From Rhodospirillales bacterium (lineage in GTDB: Bacteria; Pseudomonadota; Alphaproteobacteria; Rhodospirillales; Defluviicoccaceae), in contig JADJQT010000002.1 of NCBI GenBank assembly GCA_016712595.1, forward strand, positions 806,001 through 870,000: a stretch of DNA of 64,000 nt. Direction: 5' to 3'. A model generated the notes under the pieces. That model was not told the DNA's origin. It worked only from the letters and a program-made list of their open reading frames with translations, and made no database searches. The translations under genes were made by a program, and so were the position numbers. This document shows positions 8,630 to 16,998 of this stretch, in pieces (positions within the stretch are counted from its first letter, which is position 1; every line of letters starts with the position of its first letter).

Positions 8630-9487
8630 ATGCTTATCGATATCGGCGAGATCCGGCTGAACTATGCGATGTGGGGCGCTGGTGAAGAGACCGTCGTGTT
8701 CATTCACGGCAATCTCGCCTGCGGCATGTGGTTTGATCTGGTCGCATCCCTCGTCTCGCAGAACTTCCGGGTCATCGCCATAGACTGGCGCGGCTGCGGC
8801 GGCTCGGAAAAGCCCGCGTCCCTGTCCGACTATTCCAACTATACGATCCGACAGCATGCCCTGGACATGCTCGCGGCGATTCGCGGCCTTGGCATCGATC
8901 GCTGCCATCTCGCCACCCATTCCACCGGTGGTCTTATCAGCAGCTACATGCTGCTGATGGAGCCGGAGCGCTTCGGCAAGGTGCTGGCGCTCGATCCGGT
9001 CGGCCCCATGGGGCTGCGCTTTCCAGCCGAACTCTTTGCGCTGTTGGAGGCGATGAAGGCGTCACGGGAGAGAACACGCGCGACATTGGCGCTGACGGCG
9101 TCGACGCTGTTCCGTCCGGAGACCCTGGCTACGGCATCGCAGCCGCGGTTCGCCGACCACACCACCTCTGCTCAGAGGCAGTTGTTCGAGCGGCTCGTCG
9201 ATCGGACGCTTCAGGTTTCCGACGGCATCTGGTTCGGAACCGCGACCGATCTCGATCGCCAGTGGCGAACCGGCGGCCTGCGCGATCAACAAGGGATGAT
9301 TGAACATCGGCACCTCGTGCTGTGGGGAGCCCTTGATCCGTTTATCCCGAAGCAGGACATGGAGGAGATGGCGGCGGGGATGCCGCATTGCCGTCTAACG
9401 GTCGTGCCCGGCGTCGGTCACTCGATGCTCATCGAACGCCCGGAGAAGTACGCACGGTACTTCGTCGAATTTTTTTCACAGTGGTAA
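8630..9487 (+). CDS. Alpha/beta-fold hydrolase
   Basis: A 285-residue protein from the ATG of MLIDIGEIRLNYAMWG; the open frame runs further upstream, but that part does not look coding. Family features: oxyanion-hole HG in VFIHGNLACGMW (res. ~24-35), a nucleophile region ATHSTGG (GxSxG variant, Ser in HST) and a terminal VPGVGHSMLIERPE supplying the catalytic His. An acid residue is likely in LWGALDPFIP. It resembles 2-hydroxymuconate-semialdehyde hydrolase or haloalkane-dehalogenase-like esterases, but the substrate cannot be told. Its nucleophile motif is HSTG rather than the common GxSxG, which deserves a check. Confidence 0.75.
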   Translation: MLIDIGEIRLNYAMWGAGEETVVFIHGNLACGMWFDLVASLVSQNFRVIAIDWRGCGGSEKPASLSDYSNYTIRQHALDMLAAIRGLGIDRCHLATHSTGGLISSYMLLMEPERFGKVLALDPVGPMGLRFPAELFALLEAMKASRERTRATLALTASTLFRPETLATASQPRFADHTTSAQRQLFERLVDRTLQVSDGIWFGTATDLDRQWRTGGLRDQQGMIEHRHLVLWGALDPFIPKQDMEEMAAGMPHCRLTVVPGVGHSMLIERPEKYARYFVEFFSQW

Positions 9488-9497
9488 AGGCTAGAGA

Positions 9498-9908
9498 TCA
9501 TGCACAGCCGGTCGTGCGCAGCAGCCACGCCGCGGAAAGTCCCCAGATCGCGTTGGCCGCGAGCACGAACAACGGCGTCAGCGCGCCCAGGCCGAGGCCG
9601 AAAAGGCCGTCTCCGGTCTCATGCGGAAACACGTAGAGCAATTGAAACGCCGACGGCGCGAGACCGAGAACGATGCCGCGCAGCCACCAGTGTCCTCGCA
9701 CCATCGGCAGCATGAACAAGAAGCCCCATAAGCCGCCCCAGACGATGCGCGGGTAGAGCCAGTTCGGCGTCAAACCGGGGGCGATGTCGATGCCGAGGCG
9801 TGCGGTGAGGTGATAGGCACCGGCCGCCCAGATCGCCAGGCTGGCGACCAGGGCGCCGAAAGCGCCGGCAGCGAAACTCATGGACGCGCGGTCGAGGAAC
9901 TGTCGCAT
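9498..9908 (-). CDS. Small integral membrane protein, unknown family
   Basis: This 136-residue hydrophobic protein has about four predicted membrane segments: FAAGAFGALVASLAIWAAGA, WGGLWGFLFMLPMV, WLRGIVLGLAPSAFQLLYVF and the C-terminal LFVLAANAIWGLSAAWLL. It is convergent with the hydrolase gene, with only 10 bp between the stops. I do not recognise a functional family. The arrangement recalls uncharacterised DUF membrane proteins of alphaproteobacteria. Confidence 0.65.
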   Translation of the reverse strand: MRQFLDRASMSFAAGAFGALVASLAIWAAGAYHLTARLGIDIAPGLTPNWLYPRIVWGGLWGFLFMLPMVRGHWWLRGIVLGLAPSAFQLLYVFPHETGDGLFGLGLGALTPLFVLAANAIWGLSAAWLLRTTGCA

Positions 9909-10036
9909 GCGGTTATGGGTAAATGCCGAGATCGAGGTGGCGCTTCCGCCACGCTACTGCAAGCCGCCCCGCCCAGCCCGGTCAATTCGCTGAACGACTG
10001 GCGGACAGGCCAGCTCCGGAGTGGTTTCCCGGTGCT

Positions 10037-10471
10037 TCATCCGGACTGGCCGATCGCAATGCTCTCGCGCTGCTCCGCCCACGTGCTCGGCATCACCCGT
10101 GTCAGGTCCTCCAGCTGCGTCGCCTTCGGCTGTCGGCCGTCCAGGATGGCTTCGACGATGTCCGGCGCCAGCAGCGTCAGGCGGAGCAGGCGGTTGACGA
10201 AGCTGCGGGTGACGCCCTCGGCTTCGGCCAACTCGCCAGCCGATCGATATCGGCGCTCTTCCAGCATCGCCTTCCAGCGCTGCGCCCGCGCCATCGCGCG
10301 GATCAGGGTCTCGTCCGGCCGTGGCTTCGCCGGCGCCCAGGCGTCGCCGCCGTCCGGGGCGATGATCACCTTGCGGCCGCCACGGCGCTTCCACGCCATC
10401 GGAATGCGGACGGTGATGGTCTTGCCGTCGAACTCCCAGTTCTCGCCAGTCATTGTCTCTTTGGAGTTCAT
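10037..10471 (-). CDS. Small recombinase-associated DNA-binding protein
   Basis: This protein of about 144 residues starts at MNSKETMTGENWEF. Its first ATG overlaps the stop of the upstream recombinase gene, so it is the last gene of that operon. The N-terminal part (WEFDGKTITVRIPMAWKRRGGRK) is basic. The middle part, GELAEAEGVTRSFVNRLLRL, reads as a helix-turn-helix of the KorB/ParB-like or recombinase-accessory type. A diverged, truncated relative lies at 59683-60090. I infer a role helping or regulating the recombinase; this is not established. Confidence 0.7.
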   Translation of the reverse strand: MNSKETMTGENWEFDGKTITVRIPMAWKRRGGRKVIIAPDGGDAWAPAKPRPDETLIRAMARAQRWKAMLEERRYRSAGELAEAEGVTRSFVNRLLRLTLLAPDIVEAILDGRQPKATQLEDLTRVMPSTWAEQRESIAIGQSG

Positions 10472-11805
10472 GCCGCTTTCGCCTTCCGAGACCGGAGCTC
10501 CTCGACAAGCGTCTGCAGCCCATCGGTCCGTAGCCGGACCCGCATGTCCTCGGCCGACAGGTCGATTCGCTCGACCAGTAACCGGACGATGCGCGCCTGC
10601 TCGGCCGGGAACAGCTCGTCCCACAGCGGCGCGAAGTCGGTGATGGCCTTGACGACCTCGCGCTCGGGAATCGGTTCGTCGCCCTCCCGCTTCGTCGCCG
10701 ACCACGTCCGGGCGATGATCTCGGGCGTGCGCAGCAGGTGCCGCACCTGGGCGACGACCGCTTCCTCGACCTCGGCCGCCGGCACGCTACGCACCGGGCA
10801 GTCGGCGTAGCCCTGGCGGATGGCGTCGGTGGCGAGGTAGTAACGATAGAGCTTGCCGGACTTGCGGGTGTGCGACGGCGTCATCGCGTGGCCACCCGGG
10901 GCGAAGATCAGGCCGCGCAGCAACGATGGCGTCTGCGCGCGTGTGCCGTTGCCGCGCGCCACCCGATTGTCGGCGAGAACGGCGTGAACTTTGTCCCAGG
11001 TCCCTTGATCAATGATCGCTTGGTGCTCGCCGGGGTGGCTCGTCCCCTTGTGAACCGCCTCGCCGAGGTAAGTGCGATTGCCGAGGATCTTGTAGATCGC
11101 TCCCTTGTCGATCGGCTTGCCCGGCCTAGACTTGCCATCCTGCGTCGTCCAGGATTTGGTCGTGTGCCCGGCGCGCCGGAGTTCCTGCGCAAGCTTCGTC
11201 GCCGAGCCGAGCCGCAGGAACCGGTCGAAGACGAGCCGGACGAGGTCCGCTTCGGTCTCGTTGACCACCAGCTTGCGATCGACCACGTCGTAGCCGAGCG
11301 GCGGGATGCCGCCCATCCACATGCCGCGGGCCCGTGAGGCGGCGAACTTGTCGCGGATGCGCTCGCCGATCACCTCGCGCTCGAACTGGGCGAACGACAG
11401 CAGGATGTTCAGCGTCAGCCGGCCCATCGACGTCGTCGTGTTGAACGCCTGCGTGACGCTGACGAACGAGACGTCGTGCCGGTCGAACACCTCGACGATG
11501 CGGGCGAAGTCGCCGAGCGAGCGCGACAGCCGGTCGACCTTGTAGACGACGATGACGTCGACGGCGCCGGCCTCGACATCGCGCAGCAGGCGCTTCAGCT
11601 CCGGGCGTTCCATGGTTCCGCCGGAGAAGCCGCCGTCGTCGTAGCGATCGCCGACCAGGATCCAGCCCTCGCTTTTCTGGCTCTGGATGTAGGCCAGCCC
11701 CGCCTCGCGCTGCGCATCCAGCGAGTTGAACTCCATCTCCAGCCCCTCTTCCGAGGACTTGCGCGTGTAAATCGCGCAGCGCACCTTGCGGACGGGTGCT
11801 TTCAT
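10468..11805 (-). CDS. Large serine site-specific recombinase
   Basis: A 445-residue recombinase. The resolvase domain begins with CAIYTRKSSEEGL, the catalytic Ser lying in TRKSS, followed by YDDGGFSGGTMERP and VYKVDRLSRSLGDF (Arg residues of the active site) and ERIRDKF. Then come the recombinase domain (IPPLGYDVVDRKLVVNE...) and a zinc-ribbon-like or coiled-coil C-terminus. The start is the ATG at 11805, which overlaps the previous stop (ATGA). This family integrates or excises phage-like elements, or inverts segments. It sits between DUF2924 and the small HTH protein, an arrangement repeated widely in alphaproteobacterial prophage-like islands. Confidence 0.9.
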   Translation of the reverse strand: MKAPVRKVRCAIYTRKSSEEGLEMEFNSLDAQREAGLAYIQSQKSEGWILVGDRYDDGGFSGGTMERPELKRLLRDVEAGAVDVIVVYKVDRLSRSLGDFARIVEVFDRHDVSFVSVTQAFNTTTSMGRLTLNILLSFAQFEREVIGERIRDKFAASRARGMWMGGIPPLGYDVVDRKLVVNETEADLVRLVFDRFLRLGSATKLAQELRRAGHTTKSWTTQDGKSRPGKPIDKGAIYKILGNRTYLGEAVHKGTSHPGEHQAIIDQGTWDKVHAVLADNRVARGNGTRAQTPSLLRGLIFAPGGHAMTPSHTRKSGKLYRYYLATDAIRQGYADCPVRSVPAAEVEEAVVAQVRHLLRTPEIIARTWSATKREGDEPIPEREVVKAITDFAPLWDELFPAEQARIVRLLVERIDLSAEDMRVRLRTDGLQTLVEELRSRKAKAA

Positions 11806-12248
11806 TTGGCGCTCCGGTGATTGCGCAGACCCCAGAAGAGGGGCCCACTCCAGCGTGTGCCGGTAATCGCCCGCGCGATCGCCGACAGCGACTTGTACGG
11901 CCGGCCCTGATACTCGAAGCCGTCGTCGATGACCGTCGCGCAGTGCTCGACACCCTGCCATTCGCGGATCAGCCGCGTGCCGCTGATCGGCCGGTCGCCT
12001 TTGCGCACCGGCAGTTTGCCCTTCAGCCGCCGATCCTCCTCCTCGACCAGTGCCTGCAGCTTCGCCTCGGCACGCGCCGACAGCCCGCCGAAGGCCAGTT
12101 CCTGGATGCGGTAGGCGAGCCGCTTGACCAGGAACGGCCGGTTGTAGGGCGGCGGCTCACGGTCGTAGAGCTCGCGCCACAGCTGCTTCAGCTCGGCCGT
12201 CGATTTCTCCGGGAGCGCCGCGACCTGAGCTAACGTACTATCCTGCAT
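11802..12248 (-). CDS. DUF2924 family protein
   Basis: A 148-residue protein with the DUF2924 pattern: LKQLWRELYDREPPPYNRPFLVKRLAYRIQE followed by PISGTRLIREWQGVEH.V.V.DDGFEYQG..YKSLSAIARAITGT.WSGP.FWGL. I take the ATG at 12248 because GGAG lies eight bases before it; a longer frame to 12281 lacks a ribosome site. It overlaps the upstream small gene by 11 bp and the recombinase by 4 bp, so the block is one tight operon. DUF2924 proteins almost always travel with serine recombinases. The YKSLSAIARAITG segment looks like a DNA-binding HTH-like unit, probably an accessory factor. Confidence 0.88.
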   Translation of the reverse strand: MQDSTLAQVAALPEKSTAELKQLWRELYDREPPPYNRPFLVKRLAYRIQELAFGGLSARAEAKLQALVEEEDRRLKGKLPVRKGDRPISGTRLIREWQGVEHCATVIDDGFEYQGRPYKSLSAIARAITGTRWSGPLFWGLRNHRSAK

Positions 12249-12447
12249 GGCGTTTTCTCCGTCCACGAAGGGTTCGGCCATGCACGCTCTGCCGGGCGGC
12301 GAAGTCCAGGGGAACCTCTCCGGTGTCGGCGGCCTGCGCTTCGCGACGTCGCGCGCGCAGGCGCAGCAGCCCGGCTGCCAGGATCTCGCCGACCTCGCGC
12401 AAGCGCTCCTCGGCGGTCATGCGGTCGGGATCGAGCGCGTTACGCAT
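12238..12447 (-). CDS. Small recombinase-operon protein (69 aa), unknown
   Basis: The first gene of the leftward recombinase operon starts with MRNALDPDRMTAEERLREVG and ends with LDFAARQSVHGRTLRGRRKRHAG. The helical EERLREVGEILAAGLLRLRARR segment followed by a basic tail suggests a small DNA-binding or chaperone-like protein. Proteins of this form commonly precede DUF2924 and the recombinase, but no function is known. A sigma70-like promoter lies 38 bp upstream of the ATG. Confidence 0.7.
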   Translation of the reverse strand: MRNALDPDRMTAEERLREVGEILAAGLLRLRARRREAQAADTGEVPLDFAARQSVHGRTLRGRRKRHAG

Positions 12448-12484
12448 GAACGCGGTTCCTCCTGGCGAAGCGGTAGCCGGATGC

Positions 12485-12513
12485 TGTATATAGGACTTTA
12501 TTCTTAATTGCAA
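12485..12513 (-). promoter_or_regulatory. Sigma70-like promoter of the recombinase operon
   Basis: Reading leftward, TTGCAA (12508-12513) and TATACA (12485-12490) are separated by 17 bp, close to the consensus. They lie in a conspicuously AT-rich patch directly upstream of the 69-aa gene and the recombinase operon. The primase gene on the opposite strand begins ~145 bp away and may share the region. Confidence 0.6.
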
Positions 12514-12656
12514 TCCCGGTATGCTACGGTTGCGGATCCCGGCGCTGCGTGCAGGCCTTGTGCGCCTGCCGGTACCGGGGCCGCCCCCAGCGCCCGGAGA
12601 TCGTCCGCCATGCACTCTAGAACAGAAAGGGGCGCCGATCGGCACCGCAGCCGCTC

Positions 12657-14197
12657 ATGACCGGCACGCAAGGCGGGCAACGCGAGTCGGCGTTGCTCAC
12701 CGAGCTCTGTCTGCAGCTCGACCAGCGTATCGAGGAGATCGCCCGGCGTCTGCTTGGCGAGCCGAACCGGGCGCTATCGACGCGCAACCAGCTGCGCTTC
12801 GGGCGCAACGGCAGCCTGGCGGTGGAGATCGCCGGCGCCCGCCGCGGGCGATGGTACGACCACGAGCAGAAGCAGGGCGGCGGCGCGCTCGACCTCGTCG
12901 TGCGATGCACCGGCCTGTCGCGGCGGGACGCCGCCGAGCAGGCGGCCGGTGAGTTGGGGCTCGATGTCGAGCGGCGCTCGTCGCCGCGTCGGCGGATCGT
13001 CGCCACCTACGACTACCGCGACGAGACCGGTGCCGTGCTGTTCCAGGTGGTGCGCTATGCGCCGAAGACCTTCCGCCAGCGCTGTCCGGATGGCCGCGGC
13101 GGCTGGAGCTGGCGAGTGCGCGGCATCCGCCAGGTGCCCTACCGACTGCCGGAACTGCTGGGCGCCGCCCTCGACGTCCCGGTGTTCGTCGTCGAGGGCG
13201 AGAAGGACGCCGACCGCCTGGCCAGCCTGGGCTTGGTCGCTACCTGCAACGCTGGCGGGGCCAACACCTGGCCCGAGGCGCTCACCCCGGCGTTTGCCGG
13301 CCGTACGGTCTGCATCCTGCCGGACAACGACGCTGCCGGCCGCAACCATGCGCACAAGGTCGCCGCCGCGCTCGAAGGCGTCGCCGACAGCATCCGCATC
13401 GTCGGCCTACCGGATCTGCCGCCGGGCGGCGACGTCTCCGACTGGCTCGATGGCGGCGGTGACGCAGCGGCACTCCTGGCGCTGGCCGATTCGTCGCCGG
13501 CTTGGCAGCCGCAGGCGGCCGGGGGGTCGGAGGACGTCCCGAGGGATGCGCTGGTCCCTTACTGCGACGAAGCGCTGACGCTGGCGTTCTCGGAGCGGCA
13601 TGCCGACGATCTGCGTTACTGCGAGTTCTTCGGCCGTTGGTCGGAATGGCGGGCCGGCCGCTGGCGCGAGGACGTCAAGCGGCGGGTGTTCACCCTGGCG
13701 CGTCGGCTCTGCCGCGACCATTGCGCCGGAGCGCTGCGCGGTATCGACGACGAGAAAGCGGCGGCGCGGATCGGCGCCGGCATCGCCAGCGCCAAGACAG
13801 TGGCGGCCGTCGTCAACCTGGCGCGTGCCGATCCCCGCCATGCGACCGCCCACGAGGATTGGGATGTCGACCCGTGGGCGCTGAACACGCCCAAGGGGAT
13901 CATCGACCTGCGCACCGGCAAGATGGGACGACACGACCGCGGCGCTCTCCTCTCGAAGATCACCGCCGTCGCTGCTGCCGACTCGCAATGCCCGCGCTGG
14001 CGACGTTTCCTCGATGAGGTCACCGGCGGCGACGTGGACCTGCAGGCGTTCCTCGCCCGGGTCGCCGGCTACGGCTTGACCGGCAGTACCCGCGAGCACG
14101 CGCTGTTCTTCCTCTACGGCACCGGCGCCAACGGCAAGGGCACGTTTCTCAACACGCTGACCGGCATTCTCGGCGACTACGCGCAGGTCGCCAGTAT
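12657..14197 (+). pseudogene. P4-type primase-helicase, 3' end lost to IS6 insertion
   Basis: About 513 residues remain. An N-terminal primase-like part (RFGRNGSLAVEIAGA...WYDHEQKQGGGALDLV) is followed by a TOPRIM domain with VFVVEGEKDADRL (res. ~180) and CILPDNDAAGR (~220). Next come a D5/P4 N-terminal helicase region (NTPKGIIDLRTGK) and the Walker A GTGANGKGTF (~490-499). The frame is cut 14 residues later by the inserted element, removing Walker B and the helicase C-terminus. Such proteins replicate phage- or plasmid-derived elements. Together with the recombinase operon in divergent orientation, this marks the remains of an integrated element. Confidence 0.88.
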
Positions 14198-15000
14198 GGC
14201 ACTGTCACGGGAACGTTGGCCTGCGCCACCGCCGCGGTAGCCTGCGGGGATGCAGCCTGTCTCGTACGCCCGTCACCAATTCCCGCCGAGCGTGATTCAG
14301 CACGCGGTGTGGCTCTATCTTCGTTTCCAGCTCAGTCTCAGGGACGTCGAAGATTTGTTGGCCGAACGCGGCCTGGACGTCAGCTACGAAACGATCCGTC
14401 GCTGGGTGATGAAGTTCGGTACGGCTTACGCGAAGCGGCTCAAGGCTGGACGCCCGAAACCGGTCGGACGGTGGCATCTCGACGAAATGTTCGTCTCGAT
14501 TGGTGGTCGACCAATGTATCTGTGGCGCGCTGTGGATGCCGAAGGGGAAGTGCTGGACATCCTGGTCCAACGCCGCCGCAATAAGCATGCTGCGCTTAAA
14601 CTTCTTCGCAAGTTGTTGAAAACGCGGGGAATGAGTCCCGACGCCATCGTGACGGACAAGCTGAGATCCTATGGGGCAGCACTTCGCGCGCTCGGCATGC
14701 AGCGACGACACGTAACTGGTGGCCGTTCGAACAATCGCGCCGAGAATTCACACCAGCCCGTGCGACGACGAGAGCGGGCGTGGCTGAGGTTCAAGAACCC
14801 GGGGTCAACCCAGCGCTTTCTGTCCGCTCACGCTGCCGTCTACAACACGTTCAACGTCCAACGCCATCTGATCTCGCGCCGAACCCTGCGTATCTTCCGT
14901 GCCACCGCCTTTGCTCAATGGAGCATCGTTACGAGCGTCGCGTGAACACACGCGAGCAGCTTTCCCCAGTTCGAGCGTCTCGTGAAGATGTGACAATGCC
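14198..15000 (+). mobile_element. IS6-family insertion sequence, copy 1
   Basis: The element is 803 bp with one transposase. Its left end GGCACTGTCACGGGAACG is mirrored at the right end by ...GATGTGACAATGCC, an imperfect inverted repeat of the GGCAYTGTCAC type seen in the IS6/IS26 group. The left flank is the truncated primase gene and the right flank a truncated istB. The 8-bp flanks differ, so there is no target duplication, as expected after an adjacent deletion. The same element occurs at 60091 and, truncated, at 28574. Confidence 0.88.
14250..14945 (+). CDS. IS6-family transposase
   Basis: A 231-residue DDE transposase that catalyses replicative transposition and cointegrate formation. 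The catalytic triad lies in WHLDEMFVSIGG (D), IVTDKLRSYGAA (D) and NNRAENSHQPVRRRER (E). The N-terminal HTH is in LRDVEDLLAERGLDVSYETIRRW. The length is right for the family and the frame is intact. The protein is identical to that of the copy at 60143-60838, so the two insertions are recent or have undergone gene conversion. Confidence 0.93.
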   Translation: MQPVSYARHQFPPSVIQHAVWLYLRFQLSLRDVEDLLAERGLDVSYETIRRWVMKFGTAYAKRLKAGRPKPVGRWHLDEMFVSIGGRPMYLWRAVDAEGEVLDILVQRRRNKHAALKLLRKLLKTRGMSPDAIVTDKLRSYGAALRALGMQRRHVTGGRSNNRAENSHQPVRRRERAWLRFKNPGSTQRFLSAHAAVYNTFNVQRHLISRRTLRIFRATAFAQWSIVTSVA

Positions 15001-15039
15001 CTTCAAGGCCTTCAGCTTCTCGAGATTTGGGTGGTGCAT
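15001..15039 (-). pseudogene. istB 5' fragment
   Basis: Thirteen codons beginning MHHPNLEKLKALKG resemble the start of an IstB helper ATPase of IS21, directly downstream of the istA frame. The rest was removed at the junction with the IS6 element ending at 15000. This shows that the IS6 copy lies at the edge of a deletion that took most of istB. Confidence 0.7.
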
Positions 15040-15053
15040 GGGGTCTCTCCGTC

Positions 15054-16604
15054 TCAGTGATAGTAGGTGGAACCGCGGACATTCTGGTGGAGGCCGGCGC
15101 CGCCGCCGGGTGGATCGGCCGCAGACATCGGGTCGGTGATCCGGCCGCTGGACAGCCACTGGCGGACGTAGCGATACGAGCGTACGTTGGCGCTGAGCGC
15201 CGCCGCGGCAGCGGCCTGGAGGGCGGCGGTGCCGTAGCGGGCGCCGAGCCGGATCAGGCCGGCGACTTGGCGGGCCGCCTGCTCGGGGTGATCGGCATCC
15301 TGGAAGATCAACTCGGCCAGCACCGCCACGGCGCCGCCGAAGGCGGTGATCGTCGCCCGTACCGCCTCGGGCGTCAGCCGCAACACCGCCCGATGGCTGG
15401 CCGGCCGGTGTTCGTCGAGGGTGACCGCGAGCCGCACCGTCGCCGGCGAGGCGAGCCGCCGGGCATGGCTGGCGACGCGCTCGGCCCTGTGGAAGATGCT
15501 GACCAGGCTCGCCGTGCGATGCACATCGACCGTCTTGCCGATCAGCCGGTAGGGCACCGAGTAGGCGACGCCCTCAATCACCACGTGATAATCCGGCGGC
15601 ACCTTGTGCCGGCACCAGCGGCCGATCTCGAACGGCTCGGGCGGCAGCGCCTTCAACAGCGGCTACTCGTGCGCTTTGAACAGCTTGGCGCGGCTCAGCG
15701 TGCTGTCGGCGCTGAGCGGGCGATCGTTCAAGACCGCCAGCTCTTGGCGGATCGCCCGGTTGAGATCGTCCAGGCTGAAGAACACCCGGTTGCGCAGTGC
15801 CGCCCGCACCCAGCGTTGCACCTGTTGCGCCGCGTTCTCGGCCAGCGGCTTGTCGCGCGGCTTGCGAACCCGCGCCGGCACCACGCCGATGCCGTAGTGG
15901 CGCGCCAGCTCCAGGTAGGAGCGGTTGATCGCCGGATCGTAGAAACTGGCATGGCTGATGCCGGTCTTCAGATTGTCCGGCACCAGCTTCGGCACCGAAC
16001 CGCCCCAGCTGTCGAACATCCGGACATGGCTGGCCAGCCAGTCCTCGGCGCCTTGCGTCCAGGTTGCCTCGGCGTAGATGAGGGTCGAGAACGGCAGCGA
16101 GGCGACGAACACGCTGGCCTGGCGTTCGCCGCCCGGCGTCGCCACCGCCATCGTCTGGCCGGCGTAGTCTACCTCGCACATCGCCGCCGGCGCCGGCGTC
16201 CGCCGCAGCCGCGGTTCGGCCGGGAGCCGCTGGTGGGCGCGGTAATGGCGGCGGAACTGGCTGTAACTGTAACCGTCGGCGTGCCGGTCGCGATACTCCC
16301 GCCAGAGCAGCTGCAACGTCACCCCGCGCCGGCGCATATCCGCCGCCACCGCACTCCAGTCGGGCGTCGGCCGGACCACGGTCAGCTCAGGGCACTTGAA
16401 CAGCACCGCCTCGACCGCCGCCTCGCTCATCTCGGCGACGTCGGCATAGCGCACGCCAGCCGTGCCGGCGCGCGCCAGATACTCGCCTACCGTCGTCCGC
16501 CCCAGCCGGACCGAATCCTGAATCTGCCGGCGCGAATAGCCCAGCTCGCGGGCCAGCCGCAGAACTTCCTTCACACGTCTCATGTCTGACCATCCTCGCG
16601 GCAT
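15054..16604 (-). pseudogene. istA: IS21-family transposase IstA, interrupted by an amber codon
   Basis: The single frame would encode ~516 residues. An N-terminal HTH (YSRRQIQDSVRLGRTTVGEYL) is followed by an integrase core beginning at CEVDYAGQTM, with further acidic residues at PDNLKTG and ENAAQQVQRWV, then the C-terminal Mu-transposase-like part (YHVVIEGVAYSVPYRL). An in-frame TAG at 15663-15665 (after LFKAHE) breaks it; a single C-to-T change from CAG would create it. Without readthrough the protein lacks its last ~200 residues. No partner istB survives. Confidence 0.88.
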
Positions 16605-16793
16605 CCAGTTCCTCCCGGCAAAAAACCAGAGAGGCGCTCATACCGCTTTCAGTCAGGTCAGACCCGGAACTCAACCAAAACGCGTGCCGTCCGGCTTGCC
16701 CATGCGTGGCCGCTTTCGTGAAAACAGCTGACCGCTTTCCATGAAAACGGCCGGCCGCTTTCGATGATCACAGCTGACCGCTTTCAATGATCA

Positions 16794-16867
16794 TGTGCAG
16801 CTTGTGCCCAGGCCGGAGCCGACGGCGGGATCAGGGCGGCTGCCGCAACGAGAACCAGGCAAGACAT
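16794..16867 (-). pseudogene. Signal-peptide fragment of a gene cut by IS21
   Basis: From the ATG at 16867 the frame reads MSCLVLVAAAALIPPSAPAW then AQAA, a clean Sec signal peptide with an AWA cleavage site. It then runs straight into the IS21 end at 16793. This is evidently the start of an exported protein whose mature part was lost or moved. Confidence 0.6.
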
Positions 16868-16998
16868 CAGATTACGGATCGTCGATCACAAAAAGAACAT
16901 GGTGATGCCCCCTACCTCTATTTTTCTTTTCGTGTAACAAGCATCGACCTATTCGCCCGGATCCGGGTTGCATGCGCAAGTACACGTCCGTTACTATC

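Larger units (their letters stand above)
15001..16793 (-). mobile_element. Decayed IS21 element
   Basis: It consists of the istB fragment, the istA pseudogene and the right terminal region. Between ~16690 and 16793 the motif GACCGCTTTC or GGCCGCTTTC, followed by ATGA, recurs four times, giving the multiple terminal repeats characteristic of IS21. The likely outer end is the TGATCA at 16788-16793. The left terminus was lost with istB. Confidence 0.8.

Noticed and set aside
15027..16589. A 520-codon plus-strand frame opposite IS21
   Set aside because: It is the antisense of istA, rich in Arg, His and Gln, with no family match.
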